From Derxia lacustris (lineage in GTDB: Bacteria; Pseudomonadota; Gammaproteobacteria; Burkholderiales; Burkholderiaceae_E), in the NCBI RefSeq assembly GCF_002105195.1, contig NZ_MUHU01000002.1, forward strand, positions 124,001 through 188,000: a stretch of DNA of 64,000 nucleotides. The letters run 5' to 3'. The translations under genes were made by a program, and so were the position numbers. The stretch's first letter is position 1; each line of letters begins with the position of its first letter. Shown piece after piece: positions 48,051-62,399 of this stretch. Under the pieces are notes generated by a model, which saw only the letters and a program-made list of their open reading frames with translations, did not search any database and was not told the origin of the DNA.

Positions 48051-50996
48051 GTGAACCGACTCCGCCCGCTTGCCCTGCCCGTCCGCCATCACCCTGCCGA
48101 ACTGCCGCCCGCGCGGCGCACGCCGCTGGCGCGACTGATCTGCGCCCTGGCACTGCCGGCGCTGCTGTCGGCCTGTGCGGCGCCAGTTGCGCGGCCGGAC
48201 CATGACGCGGCCACGCCGAGCGCCGACAGCGCGCGGCCCGGCAATGGTGCGGCGCCGGCGGCGACACCGGCCGGCGCGCGACCGGCACCGGGCGCGCCGG
48301 GCACTCCAGGCGCCCCCGGCATGCCGGTCGCCCCGGCGCCGCAAGCCGGCCCCGCCGCCGGTCAGCCTGGTCAGCCCGGCCCGACCGCCGCAGCCCAGCC
48401 CGCGCCCGGCACGCCCGCGCTGCGCCCCTTCGCCGAACTCACGCGCGACGCCCAGCGCCATGACGGCTTCTTCCCGCTCTGGCAGAAGGACGACAAGGTC
48501 TGGATCGAGATCGCGCCGGCGCAGTTCGAGCAGCCCTTCCTGCTCAGCATTTCGCGCACGCGCGGCCTGGGCGAGCGCCGCGTGTACGGCAACTGGACGC
48601 TCGACGACCATCTTGTGCGCTTCCGCCGCATCGGCAACACGGTGCAGCTGGTGGCCAGCGATCCGCGCTTCACCTCGCCCGACGGCACGCCGCTCGCGCG
48701 TGCGCTCGGCCAGAGCTTTGCCGAAAGCCTGCTCGGCGCCAGCGCGGTGGCGAGCCAGCCGCGCGCCGAACGCGGCAGCGTGCTGGTCGAGCTGAATCCG
48801 CTGCTGCTCAGCGACATCCCCGGCGCCAGCACCCAGTTCGAGACGCTCTACCGCCTGCCCTACAGCTTCGATCCGCGCAATTCCAGCCTCGGCCGGCTGC
48901 GCTCCTCGCCCGAGGTGACCAGCGTGGAAGTCAATGCGCATTACGCCGTGCCGCGCATTCCGGCCGGCCCGGCCACGCCGCCGCCGCCCGGCACCCAGCT
49001 GCCGAGCACGCCGCGCAACATCGCCGATCCGCGCAGCTTTCTGATCGGCTACCTGTACAGCCTGGCGCCGCTGCCGGCCCAGCCGATGACGCCGCGCGCC
49101 GCCGACGACCGCGTGGGCCACTTCAACACCGCGCGCTGGGACTTTGCCGACGACCCGACCGATGTGCGGCCGCCGCGCAAGTTCTTCGTGAACCGCTGGC
49201 GGCTCGAAAAGAAGGACCCGGCCGCCGAGCTGTCCGAGCCGGTCAAGCCGATCGTCTTCTACCTCGACCGCAACATCCCCGAGCGCTACCGCGACACGGT
49301 GAAGGCCGGCGTGCTCGAGTGGAACGCTGCCTTCGAGCGCATCGGCTTCCGCAATGCGCTCAAGGCCGAGCTGGCGCCGGAAGACGCCGACTTCGATCTG
49401 GCCGACAGCCGCCATGCCTCGATCCGCTGGTTCCTCGATACCGAGGAAGGCGCGCTCGCCATCGGCCCGAGCCGCACCGATCCGCGCACCGGCGAAATCC
49501 TCGATGCCGACATCGCGGTCTCGCAGGGCTGGGTGACGGTGCCGCGCCGCTATGCGGTCGAGCAGACGCCGCGCCGGCCGGGCGGCAACCCGGCGCTCGC
49601 CGACAGCGACGCCTACAACGCGCAAGCGCTTGCAGGCGGCCTCGGCCATGACCATGCCCAGCCCGGCCTGCTCTGCGAACAGGCTAGCAACGCCTTGCAG
49701 GAACTCGGCTTTGCGCTCGAGCTGGCCGAACTGCGCGGCGAGATCGAGCCCGGCAGCCCCGAAGCCGAGGCGCTGGTCAAGCAGGTGCTCAAGGACGTCA
49801 TCACCCATGAGGTCGGCCACACGCTCGGCCTGCGGCACAACTTCCGCGCCTCCACCATCTGGCCGCTCGCCAGCATCGAGAAGCCCGAGTTCGCGCGCGA
49901 GAAGCAGATTTCCGGCTCGGTGATGGACTACAACGCCTTCAACCTGCCGCTCGAAGGCGAGCCCTGGAGCGCCATCTCGATGACCGGCCTGGGCGTGTAC
50001 GACTACTGGGCCATCGAATACGCCTACAAGCCGCTGCCGGCCGACGACGAGGCGCGCCAGCTGGCCGACATCGCCGCGCGCGGCAGCGTCCAGCCCGAGC
50101 TGGCCTACGGCACCGACGAGGAAGCGCAATCGCTCACCGGCAGCGGCGGCGAAGGCTATGACCCCGAAGTCAACACGCGCGACCTCGGCAGCGATCCGCT
50201 CCAGTTCGCGCGCCGCCGCATCAAGCTCACGCGCGAACTGCTCGACCGGCTGCAAACCAAGACGCTGCTGCCCGGCGAAAGCTATGACGTGCTGCGTCGC
50301 AACGTGCTCGGCGGTCTGGCGCAGCAGACCGCCGCCGCGCTGATCGCCGCCAAGTACGTGGGCGGCGTGGTCTATCTGCGCGATCACGCCGGCTCGCCGC
50401 GCGCCGCCTACACGCCGGTGCCGGCGGCGCGCCAGCGCGAGGCGCTGCGGCTGGTGCGCGATGCGCTGTTCGTGCCCAATGCGCAGGGGCTCAAGCCCGA
50501 GTTCGTCGCGCGGCTGGCGCAGGACGGCCTGATCCGCGGCTACGACTCGCCCGAGCCGCTGTCGCTCAATCAGGCCGCGCTCGCCGGCCAGCGCGCCGCA
50601 CTCGACCGGCTGCTGTCCGACGGCGTGGCCCAGCGCCTGCTCGATGCGCCGCTGTCGGCCGCCGATCCGCACGACACGCTCGGCCTGAGCGAGCTGCATC
50701 TGCGCCTGCAGGACGCGATCTTTGCCGAGCTGGCCAGCGGCGCCGACATCCCGCAGCAGCGCCGCAATCTCCAGCGCGAATACCTGCGCCGGCTCGCCGA
50801 TCCGCTGGTGCGGCCGGCGCCGTCGACCCCGGCCGATGTGCGCTCGGTGGCGCGCGCCAGCGCCACCGGCCTGCTCGCCCGCCTGCGCACCGCACGCCTG
50901 GGCGGCCTGTCGCCCGAAGCGCGCGCCCATGTGCAGGAAAGCGCCCAACTGCTCGACCTGGCGCTCAAGGCGCCGATCCAGCGCAGCTCCTACTAA
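48051..50996 (+). CDS. zinc-dependent metalloprotease lipoprotein (DUF5117/DUF4953 type)
   Basis: 981 residues from a GTG at 48051; an ATG at 47946 is possible but gives an over-long n-region. The signal peptide [20 protein letters not shown] has a lipobox Cys. Then comes a Pro/Ala/Gly-rich linker, a beta-rich domain, and the zinc site [14 protein letters not shown] (HExxHxxGxxH) with a Met-turn [10 protein letters not shown], so it is a metzincin-like protease. Large periplasmic proteins of this family occur in many Proteobacteria. It is placed between miaB and phoH. Confidence 0.83.
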   Translation: MNRLRPLALPVRHHPAELPPARRTPLARLICALALPALLSACAAPVARPDHDAATPSADSARPGNGAAPAATPAGARPAPGAPGTPGAPGMPVAPAPQAGPAAGQPGQPGPTAAAQPAPGTPALRPFAELTRDAQRHDGFFPLWQKDDKVWIEIAPAQFEQPFLLSISRTRGLGERRVYGNWTLDDHLVRFRRIGNTVQLVASDPRFTSPDGTPLARALGQSFAESLLGASAVASQPRAERGSVLVELNPLLLSDIPGASTQFETLYRLPYSFDPRNSSLGRLRSSPEVTSVEVNAHYAVPRIPAGPATPPPPGTQLPSTPRNIADPRSFLIGYLYSLAPLPAQPMTPRAADDRVGHFNTARWDFADDPTDVRPPRKFFVNRWRLEKKDPAAELSEPVKPIVFYLDRNIPERYRDTVKAGVLEWNAAFERIGFRNALKAELAPEDADFDLADSRHASIRWFLDTEEGALAIGPSRTDPRTGEILDADIAVSQGWVTVPRRYAVEQTPRRPGGNPALADSDAYNAQALAGGLGHDHAQPGLLCEQASNALQELGFALELAELRGEIEPGSPEAEALVKQVLKDVITHEVGHTLGLRHNFRASTIWPLASIEKPEFAREKQISGSVMDYNAFNLPLEGEPWSAISMTGLGVYDYWAIEYAYKPLPADDEARQLADIAARGSVQPELAYGTDEEAQSLTGSGGEGYDPEVNTRDLGSDPLQFARRRIKLTRELLDRLQTKTLLPGESYDVLRRNVLGGLAQQTAAALIAAKYVGGVVYLRDHAGSPRAAYTPVPAARQREALRLVRDALFVPNAQGLKPEFVARLAQDGLIRGYDSPEPLSLNQAALAGQRAALDRLLSDGVAQRLLDAPLSAADPHDTLGLSELHLRLQDAIFAELASGADIPQQRRNLQREYLRRLADPLVRPAPSTPADVRSVARASATGLLARLRTARLGGLSPEARAHVQESAQLLDLALKAPIQRSSY

Positions 50997-51003
50997 GAAC
51001 CGC

Positions 51004-52119
51004 ATGCGACTCAGCCTCGACCAGCTCGACAACCCCCGCCTCGCCGAACTCTGCGGCCCGCTCGACGAGCATCTGCGCCAGATCGAGGCCGCGCTCGACA
51101 TCACCGTGAGCCGGCGCGGCGCGCACTTCGACGTGCACGGCCGGCGTGCGCCCGAGGCCATCGCCCTGCTGCGCGGCCTGGGCGAACAGCGCGGCCGCAT
51201 CGACATCGGCACCGTGCAGCTGGCGCTGGTCGAAGCCAGCCACGCGCGCGCCAGCGCGGCCGCGCAGCAGGCCGCCGAAGCCGAAGCCGCCGCACCGGCC
51301 AGCCGCAAGGCCGCCGGCACCGACGCCGACCCGCCCGCCGCCAGTCCGGCGCCCGCGCGCGCCGGCGCCGCACCGGCCCACACCGTGCGTCGCCATGCCC
51401 AGGGCCACGGCAATCCGGCCAATCCGGTCGTGCCCCATCCGCTCGACGACTCGGCCAGCCCCATCCTGCGCACCCGCCGGCACGATCTGCACGGCCGCAC
51501 GCCGCGCCAGCGCGACTATCTGCGCGCCATCCTCAATCACGACATTTCCTTTGGCGTCGGCCCGGCCGGTACCGGCAAGACCTATCTCGCCGTGGCCTGC
51601 GCGGTCGATGCGCTGGAGCGCGACGCGGTGCAGCGCGTGGTGCTCACGCGGCCGGCGGTCGAGGCCGGCGAGCGGCTCGGCTTTCTGCCCGGCGATCTGG
51701 CGCAGAAGGTCGACCCGTACTTGCGCCCGCTCTACGACGCGCTCTACGACCTGCTCGGCTTCGACAAGACCGTCAAGCTGCTGGAGCGCCAGACCATCGA
51801 GATCGCGCCGCTCGCCTACATGCGCGGCCGCACGCTCAACACCGCCTTCGTCATCCTCGACGAGGCGCAGAACACCACGCCCGAGCAGATGAAGATGTTC
51901 CTCACCCGCATCGGCTTCGGCAGCAAGGCAGTCATCACCGGCGACACCACGCAGGTGGATTTGCCGCGTGCCCAGCGCAGCGGTCTGGCCGATGCGCTCG
52001 ACGTGCTCGACGGCGTGCGCGGCATCTCGTTCACGCGCTTCACCTCGGCCGACGTGGTGCGGCATCCGCTGGTGGCGCGCATCGTCGAGGCCTACGAGCG
52101 CGCCGCGCCGACCGACTGA
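51004..52119 (+). CDS. phoH: PhoH-like ATPase
   Basis: 371 residues from the ATG at 51004. An N-terminal KH-like part precedes an Ala/Pro-rich linker. The ATPase core follows, with [21 protein letters not shown] (Walker A) and [25 protein letters not shown] (Walker B). The gene pair phoH-ybeY is common and acts in RNA and ribosome metabolism. The start is 7 bases after the metalloprotease stop. Confidence 0.93.
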   Translation: MRLSLDQLDNPRLAELCGPLDEHLRQIEAALDITVSRRGAHFDVHGRRAPEAIALLRGLGEQRGRIDIGTVQLALVEASHARASAAAQQAAEAEAAAPASRKAAGTDADPPAASPAPARAGAAPAHTVRRHAQGHGNPANPVVPHPLDDSASPILRTRRHDLHGRTPRQRDYLRAILNHDISFGVGPAGTGKTYLAVACAVDALERDAVQRVVLTRPAVEAGERLGFLPGDLAQKVDPYLRPLYDALYDLLGFDKTVKLLERQTIEIAPLAYMRGRTLNTAFVILDEAQNTTPEQMKMFLTRIGFGSKAVITGDTTQVDLPRAQRSGLADALDVLDGVRGISFTRFTSADVVRHPLVARIVEAYERAAPTD

Positions 52120-52216
52120 ACGCCACCGCCCGGGCGCCGGCCGCGCGCCAGAACGCATCGCCATCCAGCCCGGGCTGCGCGACCATCGCCGCCACCGCCC
52201 TTCCCCAGACACCGCC

Positions 52217-52822
52217 ATGCCCGACGCCGCCGCTCCGACCCTTCACCTTGCCGTCCAGTACGCGCCGCCGCTGCGCGTGGAAGAACTGCCCGCGCGCGAC
52301 CGCATCCGGCGCTGGGCCAGATCGGCGCTGCTCGCCGGCCTGGCCGACGCCGGCCAGCCGCGCGACGCCAGCTTCACCGTGCGCTTCACCGGCGCCAGGG
52401 AAGGCCGCGCGCTCAACCGCGACCATCGCGGCCGCGACTACGCCACCAATGTGCTCACCTTCAACCTGCACGACATCGAGGACAACGCCGCGCCGATCGA
52501 GGCCGACATCGTCGTGTGCGTGCCGGTCGTGGCGCGCGAGGCCAGCGCCCAGCGCAAGACCTTCGAGCACCACTGCGCCCACATGATCGTGCACGCCGTG
52601 CTGCACGCCTGCGGCTATGAGCACGAGGCCGATGCCGAGGCCGACGCGATGGAAGCGCTGGAGACGCGCATCCTCAAGCGCTTCCGCATCGCCGATCCCT
52701 ATCTGCCGCAGGAACCGCTGCTGCCGGCCAGGAAGCCCGCGAAGAAGAAGCCTGCACCCGCCGCCGACACCGCCGCGCCGGCCGCCAGGCGCGCAAAGAA
52801 AAAGGCGGCCGAAGCCGCCTGA
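52217..52822 (+). CDS. ybeY: endoribonuclease YbeY, rRNA maturation factor
   Basis: 201 residues from the ATG at 52217. DYATNVLTFNL is followed by the zinc site HMIVHAVLHACGYEHEADAEA (HxxxHxxxxxH), defining YbeY. It processes 16S rRNA ends and is involved in ribosome quality control. A Lys/Ala/Pro-rich tail of about 30 residues extends the C-terminus beyond the usual length. Confidence 0.94.
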   Translation: MPDAAAPTLHLAVQYAPPLRVEELPARDRIRRWARSALLAGLADAGQPRDASFTVRFTGAREGRALNRDHRGRDYATNVLTFNLHDIEDNAAPIEADIVVCVPVVAREASAQRKTFEHHCAHMIVHAVLHACGYEHEADAEADAMEALETRILKRFRIADPYLPQEPLLPARKPAKKKPAPAADTAAPAARRAKKKAAEAA

Positions 52823-52845
52823 TTCAACGCCCGCGCCAGCGCGCC

Positions 52846-54015
52846 TCAGTGCAGATGCACCGGCGCCGGCTCGGCATCCTCGGGCAGCTCGGCGCGCACC
52901 AGCTCGCCCTGGGCATTGGGGAACAGCGGATCGCCGTACTCCTCGCTGAACTCGAGCGGAAACCGGTGCTCATGCTCGACGATGCGATTCACGCCCAGCT
53001 CGGTCAGCAGGGTGCGGATCTGCTGCGGCGCCTCTTCCAGGTCGGCATCGCTCAGCACCGGCCAGACCACGCCGTGGAATACCTCCTCGCTGCGCCCGAG
53101 CGTGAGGCCGATGCGGTACTCGACCATCTGCCCGTCGTGAAACGGCCCGAACGAGGCACTCAGCGCATCCGGCTCGCGCGTGAGCATCGTGCCCAGAAAC
53201 TCGACCCCGGCGCGCAGATAGAACACGCGCGCCGTCTGGTCGACCCGCCGCAGCGACGAGTAGAACGCGCCCGGCGGCATCAGCTCGAACTGACAGCCGA
53301 CGAGCATCGGCACCAGCGCGCCGTGGCCCTGCTCGGCCCAGGCGGTGGCGCTCGATTCGAGCGTGGCTTCCTCGCCCTGGTAGATGAACATCTCGGTGCC
53401 GGCCGGCACCGCCACCGCGCCGATCACATAGCGCGCGTCGGACACGAAATCGACCGCCTCCGGCACCTGGTCGGCGCGCTGGGCGTAGTTGCCGTTCTTG
53501 AGCGCCACGCCGAACAGCGCGCGCGCCAGCTGCACCTCCTGCGCATACGAGCCGGGCAGCTGGTCGGGCGTGTAGATGCGGTCGGCCAGGCCGATGCGCG
53601 CCTCGGGCGCGAACACATGGGCGCCGAGCTGGGTGCGCAATACCGCCAGATCGGCCTCGCGCAGCTTGCCGCTCGGGATGCGGCCGCGCGACCAGGCCAG
53701 CACCGGCGCGAGGAACATCAGGCAGTCGAACTGGGCGCCCTCGTGCGTGACCGTGGCGCTCTCGACCGCGCATTCGACCGCGTCGGCGAGCAGGTCGTAG
53801 GCGCGCGGATTGGTCTGGCCCAGGCGTTCGAGCGAGGTCTCGATGGTGTGCATGCCGACATTGGTCAGCAGCGGCTTGATGGCTTCGCCAAGGCGACGGT
53901 CCCACCACACATCCTCGATGCGGCTGCCGGCGGCCGAAGCCGCGGTCGCGAGCCGCACGAGCAGGCCGCTGCCGCGGCCCGCGCCCGAACGGTCGTTGCG
54001 TCGTAAGCGTCTCAT
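52846..54015 (-). CDS. DUF2863 family protein
   Basis: 389 residues from the ATG at 54015. It starts MRRLRRND. The centre has SGKLREADLAVLRTQLGAHVFAPEARIGLADRIYTPDQLPGSY, and there is no signal peptide or known catalytic motif. The pattern fits DUF2863, a family found mainly in Burkholderiales, which supports the lineage call. It is convergent with ybeY (23 bases apart). Function unknown. Confidence 0.82.
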   Translation of the reverse strand: MRRLRRNDRSGAGRGSGLLVRLATAASAAGSRIEDVWWDRRLGEAIKPLLTNVGMHTIETSLERLGQTNPRAYDLLADAVECAVESATVTHEGAQFDCLMFLAPVLAWSRGRIPSGKLREADLAVLRTQLGAHVFAPEARIGLADRIYTPDQLPGSYAQEVQLARALFGVALKNGNYAQRADQVPEAVDFVSDARYVIGAVAVPAGTEMFIYQGEEATLESSATAWAEQGHGALVPMLVGCQFELMPPGAFYSSLRRVDQTARVFYLRAGVEFLGTMLTREPDALSASFGPFHDGQMVEYRIGLTLGRSEEVFHGVVWPVLSDADLEEAPQQIRTLLTELGVNRIVEHEHRFPLEFSEEYGDPLFPNAQGELVRAELPEDAEPAPVHLH

Positions 54016-54097
54016 CTGTCTGGTTCTCCGTCTGGGGCAGGGCATGGTACCCCAGGGTCGGAGGCCGAAAATCGGGCGTTTTCAGCCATTGGCAGGC

Positions 54098-56203
<2,106 letters not shown>

Positions 56204-56429
56204 GCATGACTCCGGTGCGGCCGGCGCGGCTGGCCCGCAGGCCGGGCGCCAGCCGGGATGGCTGGACCGGTCCATGGTCGGCATGACGCCGGCGCGCAAC
56301 TGTCGGCGGCACGCCCGGCGCGCGGTGCGATTGCGCTGGCGCGCGCGTGGGAATGGCGGCATTGCGGCGTCGGCGGCCGGCGCGGCGGCAGCGCGCAGCT
56401 GGCGCGCGCCGATGGCGGCTTGCGGCGCG

Positions 56430-58079
56430 TCAGGTCGTCTCGAAGGCCGAGCGCAGCGTCACGCTCACGAGGCAGCCGGGCAGCCGCAGTTCGTCTTCGG
56501 TGGCGCCGGCGCGGAAGGCCGGCGCGCGCGGATTGAAGGTGAGCTGGATCTCGGCGCCGTGCTGCACCGCGATCTCGCGCACGATGGCCAGCCCCAGCCC
56601 CGAGCCATCCTGGCCCGAGCCGAGCACGCGGTAGAAGCGCTCGAACACCAGCGGCCGCTCGGCCTCGGGCACGCCGGGGCCGGTGTCTTCCACCTCCAGC
56701 GCGGCCTGGCCCTGGCCCGGCGTGATGCGCACGGTGACGGCGCCGCCCGGCGGCGTGTAGCGCAGCGCGTTGTCGACCAGGTTCTTGACCAGCTCGGCCA
56801 GCATCACCGGCATGCCCAGCACCGGCACCGGCTCGTCGGGCGCGTCCAGGCCGAGGTCGATGTGCTTGTCGAGCGCGCGCTCGAACATGTCGCTGACCAC
56901 GTCGCGCGCCAGCCCCACCAGCTCGACCGATTCGAGCGGCGGCGCCTGCACGGTCTGCGCCTCGGCGCGGGCCAGCGCCAGCAGCTGGTTGATGAGCCGC
57001 GTGGCGCGGTCGGTGCTGTCGGCCACGTTGTGCAGCCGGCGGCGCAGCTCGGCCGGGTCGTGCTCGCGCAGCGCCAGTTCGGCCTGGGTACGCAGGCCGG
57101 CGAGCGGCGTCTTCATCTGGTGCGCGGCGTCGGCGATGAAGCGGCGCTGCCGCGTGACCGTGGTGTCGAGCCGCGCCAGCAGATCGTTGAACGACTCGAT
57201 CAGCGGCAGCAGCTCCTCGGGCGCGTCGTTGGGATTGATCGGGCTCAGGTCGTCGGGCGAGCGGGCGCGGATGCGGCGCTGCAACTGGTTGAGCGGCAGG
57301 ATGCCGCGCGACAGCCCGGCCCAGACCAGCAGCACGGCGATCGGCAGGATGAGGAACTGCGGCAGGATCACGCCCTTGACGATCTCGCTGGCGAGCTGGG
57401 CGCGCTTCTCCAGCGTCTCGGCCACCTGCACCAGCACCGGCGCGTCGGCGGTTTCCTCGGCGCCGGCATACACGCTCGGATCGAGATAGAGCGAGGCCAC
57501 GCGCAGCTGGTCGTCGCCCATGGTTTCGGGCCGGAAGCGGACGATGCCGCGCACGGTCATCTCGTCCTCCACATGCACGCCAGGCGGAAATGGCGGCGCC
57601 AGATTGCGGTCGCCGCTCAGCACCTGGCCGTCGGCGCTCCACACCTGGTAGTACACGCCGGTGGCGTCGTCGGCATGCAGGATCTCGCGCGCCGCCTCGG
57701 TGAAGTCGAACACCAGCCGGTGGTCGCGCACCTGCACCTGCTGGGCCAGGGTGCGCACCGTGGCTTCGAGCGCGCGGTCGAACGGCGTGTTGGCGATCGA
57801 CTGCGCGACCAGATAGGTGACCGCGATCGACATCGGCCACAGCAGCAGCAGCGGCGCCAGCATCCAGTCGAGGATTTCGCCGAACAGCGAGTAGGGCGCG
57901 GCCTGGGGATTGGGATCGGCCTCGTCGGCCGGCGACGGCGCGGGCCGGATCGGCGCCTCGTCGAGCAGCGCGCGATTGGCCGGCGGTGCCGCGGCCAGCG
58001 CGGTGTAGGCGGCCGTCAGATCGGGCGGCGGCGCCGGTTCGGGCGTGGGTGCGGCGGGCAGGCCGTGACGCTCGCCCAT
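56430..58079 (-). CDS. sensor histidine kinase (TctE/QseC-like)
   Basis: 549 residues from the ATG at 58079. After a Pro-rich start there are two membrane segments (ILDWMLAPLLLLWPMSIAVTYLV and LPQFLILPIAVLLVWAGLS) around a periplasmic sensor (2CSK_N-like). A HAMP-type region and the H-box RQRRFIADAAHQMKTPLAGLRTQ follow. The ATPase part has LVKNLVDNALRYTPPGG and GSGQDGSGLGLAIVREIA. It pairs with the response regulator upstream and overlaps it by one base (TGATG). The signal is not identifiable; relatives sense carboxylates or quorum signals. Confidence 0.92.
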   Translation of the reverse strand: MGERHGLPAAPTPEPAPPPDLTAAYTALAAAPPANRALLDEAPIRPAPSPADEADPNPQAAPYSLFGEILDWMLAPLLLLWPMSIAVTYLVAQSIANTPFDRALEATVRTLAQQVQVRDHRLVFDFTEAAREILHADDATGVYYQVWSADGQVLSGDRNLAPPFPPGVHVEDEMTVRGIVRFRPETMGDDQLRVASLYLDPSVYAGAEETADAPVLVQVAETLEKRAQLASEIVKGVILPQFLILPIAVLLVWAGLSRGILPLNQLQRRIRARSPDDLSPINPNDAPEELLPLIESFNDLLARLDTTVTRQRRFIADAAHQMKTPLAGLRTQAELALREHDPAELRRRLHNVADSTDRATRLINQLLALARAEAQTVQAPPLESVELVGLARDVVSDMFERALDKHIDLGLDAPDEPVPVLGMPVMLAELVKNLVDNALRYTPPGGAVTVRITPGQGQAALEVEDTGPGVPEAERPLVFERFYRVLGSGQDGSGLGLAIVREIAVQHGAEIQLTFNPRAPAFRAGATEDELRLPGCLVSVTLRSAFETT

Positions 58080-58777
58080 CAGGCGGCAGGTTGCTGCGGC
58101 TCGCTCGGCTCGACCCATTTTTCGAGGCAGTAGCCGAGCCCGCGCACGGTGATGATGCGCACGCCGCCGGCCTCGATCTTCTTGCGCAGCCGATGCACGT
58201 AGACCTCGATGGCGTTGTTCGACACCTCTTCGCCCCATTCGCAGAGCTGGTCGACGAATTGCTCCTTGCTCACCAGCCGGCCGGTGCGTTGCAGCAGCAC
58301 CTCCAGAATGCCCAGCTCGCGCGCCGACAGCTCCAGCGGCACTTCATTCAGGTAAGCCATCCGTCCGACCGAGTCGAAGGACAGCGGGCCGTGCTTGAGC
58401 AGCGTCGGCCCACCGCCCACGCCGCGCCGCACCAACGCGCGCACCCGCGCCTCCAGCTCGCTCAGCGCGAACGGCTTGGCCATGTAGTCGTCGGCGCCCA
58501 GATCGAGGCCGCGCACCCGGTCCTCGACCGAATCGGCGGCGGTCAGGATGAGCACCGGCAGCCGCGAATTGCGCGCGCGCAGCCGGCGCAGCACTTCGAG
58601 CCCGGGCATCTTGGGCAGGCCCAGGTCGAGGATGAGCAGGTCATAGCTCTGCGACGCGAGGACCGCGTCGGCCTGGGCGCCGTTCTTGAACACGTCGACG
58701 GCAAAGCCGCTCTGGCGCAGCGTCGACTGAAGGCCGTCGGCGAGCGTGTTGTCGTCTTCCGCGATGAGGATGCGCAT
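58079..58777 (-). CDS. OmpR-family response regulator (TctD/QseB-like)
   Basis: 232 residues from the ATG at 58777. The receiver domain has acidic residues in LIAEDDNTLADGL, the phospho-Asp in LLILDLGLPKMPGLEVLRRL, and the conserved Lys in DDYMAKPFALSELEARVRAL. The winged helix follows (ELSARELGILEVLLQRTGRLVSKEQ and VYVHRLRKKIEAGGVRIITVRGLGYCLEK). Partner of the kinase at 56430-58079. Confidence 0.94.
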   Translation of the reverse strand: MRILIAEDDNTLADGLQSTLRQSGFAVDVFKNGAQADAVLASQSYDLLILDLGLPKMPGLEVLRRLRARNSRLPVLILTAADSVEDRVRGLDLGADDYMAKPFALSELEARVRALVRRGVGGGPTLLKHGPLSFDSVGRMAYLNEVPLELSARELGILEVLLQRTGRLVSKEQFVDQLCEWGEEVSNNAIEVYVHRLRKKIEAGGVRIITVRGLGYCLEKWVEPSEPQQPAA

Positions 58778-58811
58778 GCCACGATCTCCCTGCTTGATGG
58801 GTGGGGGACGC

Positions 58812-59624
58812 TCAGCCGCGCGCTTCGTTGATGGCGTCGCGGGTGGCCATCGCCGCGATGCGTGCCGCCGCCCCGAAGTCGTCGCCCGAGCCGGCATACA
58901 GGATGGCGCGCGAGCTGCTGATGATCATCCCCGTGCCATCCCCGGTGCGGCCGGCGCGCACGGTGGCGAGCACATCGCCGCCCTGGGCGCCGATGCCCGG
59001 GATCAGCAGCGGCATGTCGCCGACGATCTCGCGCACCTTTGCCAGCTCGGCCGGATAGGTGGCGCCCACCACCAGGCCGCAGTTGCCGTGCCTGTTCCAC
59101 TTGCCGGCGACCAGTCTTGCGACGTGCTGGTACAGCGGCGTGCCGCCACAGTCGAGGAATTGCAGGTCGCTGCCGCCCGGGTTGGAGGTGCGGCACAGGA
59201 CGATGACGCCCTTGTCCGCATGCTCGGCATAGGGCGCGACCGAGTCGGCGCCCAGATACGGGTTCACCGTGACCGCATCGGCGCGATAGCGCTCGAAGGC
59301 TTCGCGCGCGTAGTACTCGGCGGTGCTGCCGATGTCGCCGCGCTTGGCGTCGAGGATGACCGGAATGCCGGGATGCGCGTTGTGGATGTAGTCGATGAGT
59401 TCTTCGAGCACTTCCTCGGCGCCCTGGGCCGCGAAATGCGCGAACTGCGGCTTGAAGGCGCAGGCGTAGTCGGCGGTGGCATCGACGATCACGCGGCAGA
59501 ACTGGAACAGCGCGTCATTGCGCGGCAGTTGCGGCGGGATGCGATGCGGATCCGGATCGAGGCCCACGCAGAGCAGCGTGTTGGCATTGGTCCAGCGCGA
59601 ACGCAGCAGGGAATTGAAGCTCAT
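58812..59624 (-). CDS. pyrF: orotidine 5'-phosphate decarboxylase (type 2)
   Basis: 270 residues from the ATG at 59624. [51 protein letters not shown] (catalytic DxKxxD) and [14 protein letters not shown] are typical of the longer type 2 family. It makes UMP from OMP in pyrimidine synthesis. It lies 34 bases upstream of the response regulator on the same strand. Confidence 0.96.
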   Translation of the reverse strand: MSFNSLLRSRWTNANTLLCVGLDPDPHRIPPQLPRNDALFQFCRVIVDATADYACAFKPQFAHFAAQGAEEVLEELIDYIHNAHPGIPVILDAKRGDIGSTAEYYAREAFERYRADAVTVNPYLGADSVAPYAEHADKGVIVLCRTSNPGGSDLQFLDCGGTPLYQHVARLVAGKWNRHGNCGLVVGATYPAELAKVREIVGDMPLLIPGIGAQGGDVLATVRAGRTGDGTGMIISSSRAILYAGSGDDFGAAARIAAMATRDAINEARG

Positions 59625-59701
59625 GGGCGGTTCCGGTCGTCTTGCCAAACCCGCAAGTCTAGGCGGTTCGGCGCCGGCGCCCGCATTCGGGTGAGGCGGA
59701 C

Positions 59702-59857
59702 TCAGGCCAGCCGCACCCGCGCCACCGGCTCGACCAGCTCGCGCAGCTCGGCCAGGATCGGTGCGATGTCCACATGCGAGATCGGCCCCTGGCGCGCATC
59801 GAGGGCTGCGAGCCGGGCCAGCACCTGCTCGATCGCCATGCGTTCATCCTGGGACAT
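59702..59857 (-). CDS. small hypothetical protein, 51 aa
   Basis: From the ATG at 59857: [31 protein letters not shown] then [18 protein letters not shown]. It is helical with no known domain. GGAGATACC upstream supports a start. It lies between pyrF and the groEL terminator. It could also be a chance ORF. Confidence 0.45.
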   Translation of the reverse strand: MSQDERMAIEQVLARLAALDARQGPISHVDIAPILAELRELVEPVARVRLA

Positions 59858-59925
59858 GGGTATCTCCGTTGTCGAAACCAGCCGCATTCAATCCCGGAAC
59901 ACCAGCCAGCTTCCGCCCCGAATGT

Positions 59926-59960
59926 AAAAAAAGCCCGCCGGGATAACCCGGCAGGCTTTT
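59926..59960 (-). terminator. terminator of groES-groEL
   Basis: On the minus strand AAGCCTGCCGGG-TTAT-CCCGGCGGGCTT is followed by TTTTT. It lies 48 bases after the groEL stop. Confidence 0.92.
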
Positions 59961-60007
59961 CCTTGCAGCCGCTGCGGCGCCAGGGCGCCGCGTTGCGGAA
60001 GGGGCAA

Positions 60008-61690
<1,683 letters not shown>

Positions 61691-61981
61691 TTAGGCTTCG
61701 ACGATCGCGAAGAGGTCTTCCTCGCGCAGGACCAGCACTTCGTTGCCGTCGACCTTGACGGTCTGGCCGGCGTACTTGCCGAACAGGACGCGGTCGCCGA
61801 CCTTGACTTGCAGGGCGACGACATCGCCCTTGTCGTTCTTCTTGCCCGGGCCGACGGCCAGGACTTCGCCCTGATCGGGCTTCTCGGCGGCGTTGTCCGG
61901 CAGGACGATGCCCGAGGCGGTCTTGGTTTCGTTGTCGAGACGCTTGACGATCACGCGATCGTGCAGGGGACGAAGATTCAT
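61691..61981 (-). CDS. groES: co-chaperonin GroES
   Basis: 96 residues from the ATG at 61981. [39 protein letters not shown] is the mobile-loop region of GroES. It lies 48 bases upstream of groEL and downstream of a CIRCE element. Confidence 0.98.
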   Translation of the reverse strand: MNLRPLHDRVIVKRLDNETKTASGIVLPDNAAEKPDQGEVLAVGPGKKNDKGDVVALQVKVGDRVLFGKYAGQTVKVDGNEVLVLREEDLFAIVEA

Positions 61982-62127
61982 GCGAAACGCTCCTTGAATG
62001 CGGTGGTATTGCCACTTCGGCTTTGCGTGCCGGCGATGCCGATGGGCACCTGCCGGCATTGCCCGTCGAGGGCAAACCGGGGCGCATGCCACGATGACGG
62101 GGCCGGATCGGCCGCTGCGTCATGCAT

Positions 62128-62154
62128 TTAGCACTCACCCCAGGCGAGTGCTAA
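62128..62154. promoter_or_regulatory. CIRCE operator upstream of groES
   Basis: TTAGCACTC-N9-GAGTGCTAA is a perfect CIRCE inverted repeat, the binding site of the heat-shock repressor HrcA. It indicates HrcA control of groESL. Confidence 0.96.
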
Positions 62155-62399
62155 TAATAGGGACGGCACACGCGCATTTCAAGGCGGGGCGGCGAGGGAA
62201 TTTCCCCGATGGGGGTGGCGCCCGTTTCCTGCCGGTGCCGGCGGAACGGATTTCCGAACGATCGCGAGCTGGCTCGAAAGCCTGCGGAAAACTTTCAACG
62301 ACAGAAGCCTGGCCCGCTCAAGCGGCACGAAGCGCATGCCGCGCAGGGATGCGCGGGCGGTGGTGCCGGTTCGTGCCGCAGCACGGCCGAGGCCCGCCC

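Noticed and set aside
47877..51500. Very long minus-strand ORF of about 1200 codons opposite the metalloprotease and phoH
   Set aside because: It is an antisense shadow caused by high GC third positions; the plus-strand genes show clear domains and the minus frame shows low-complexity Arg/Ala sequence.
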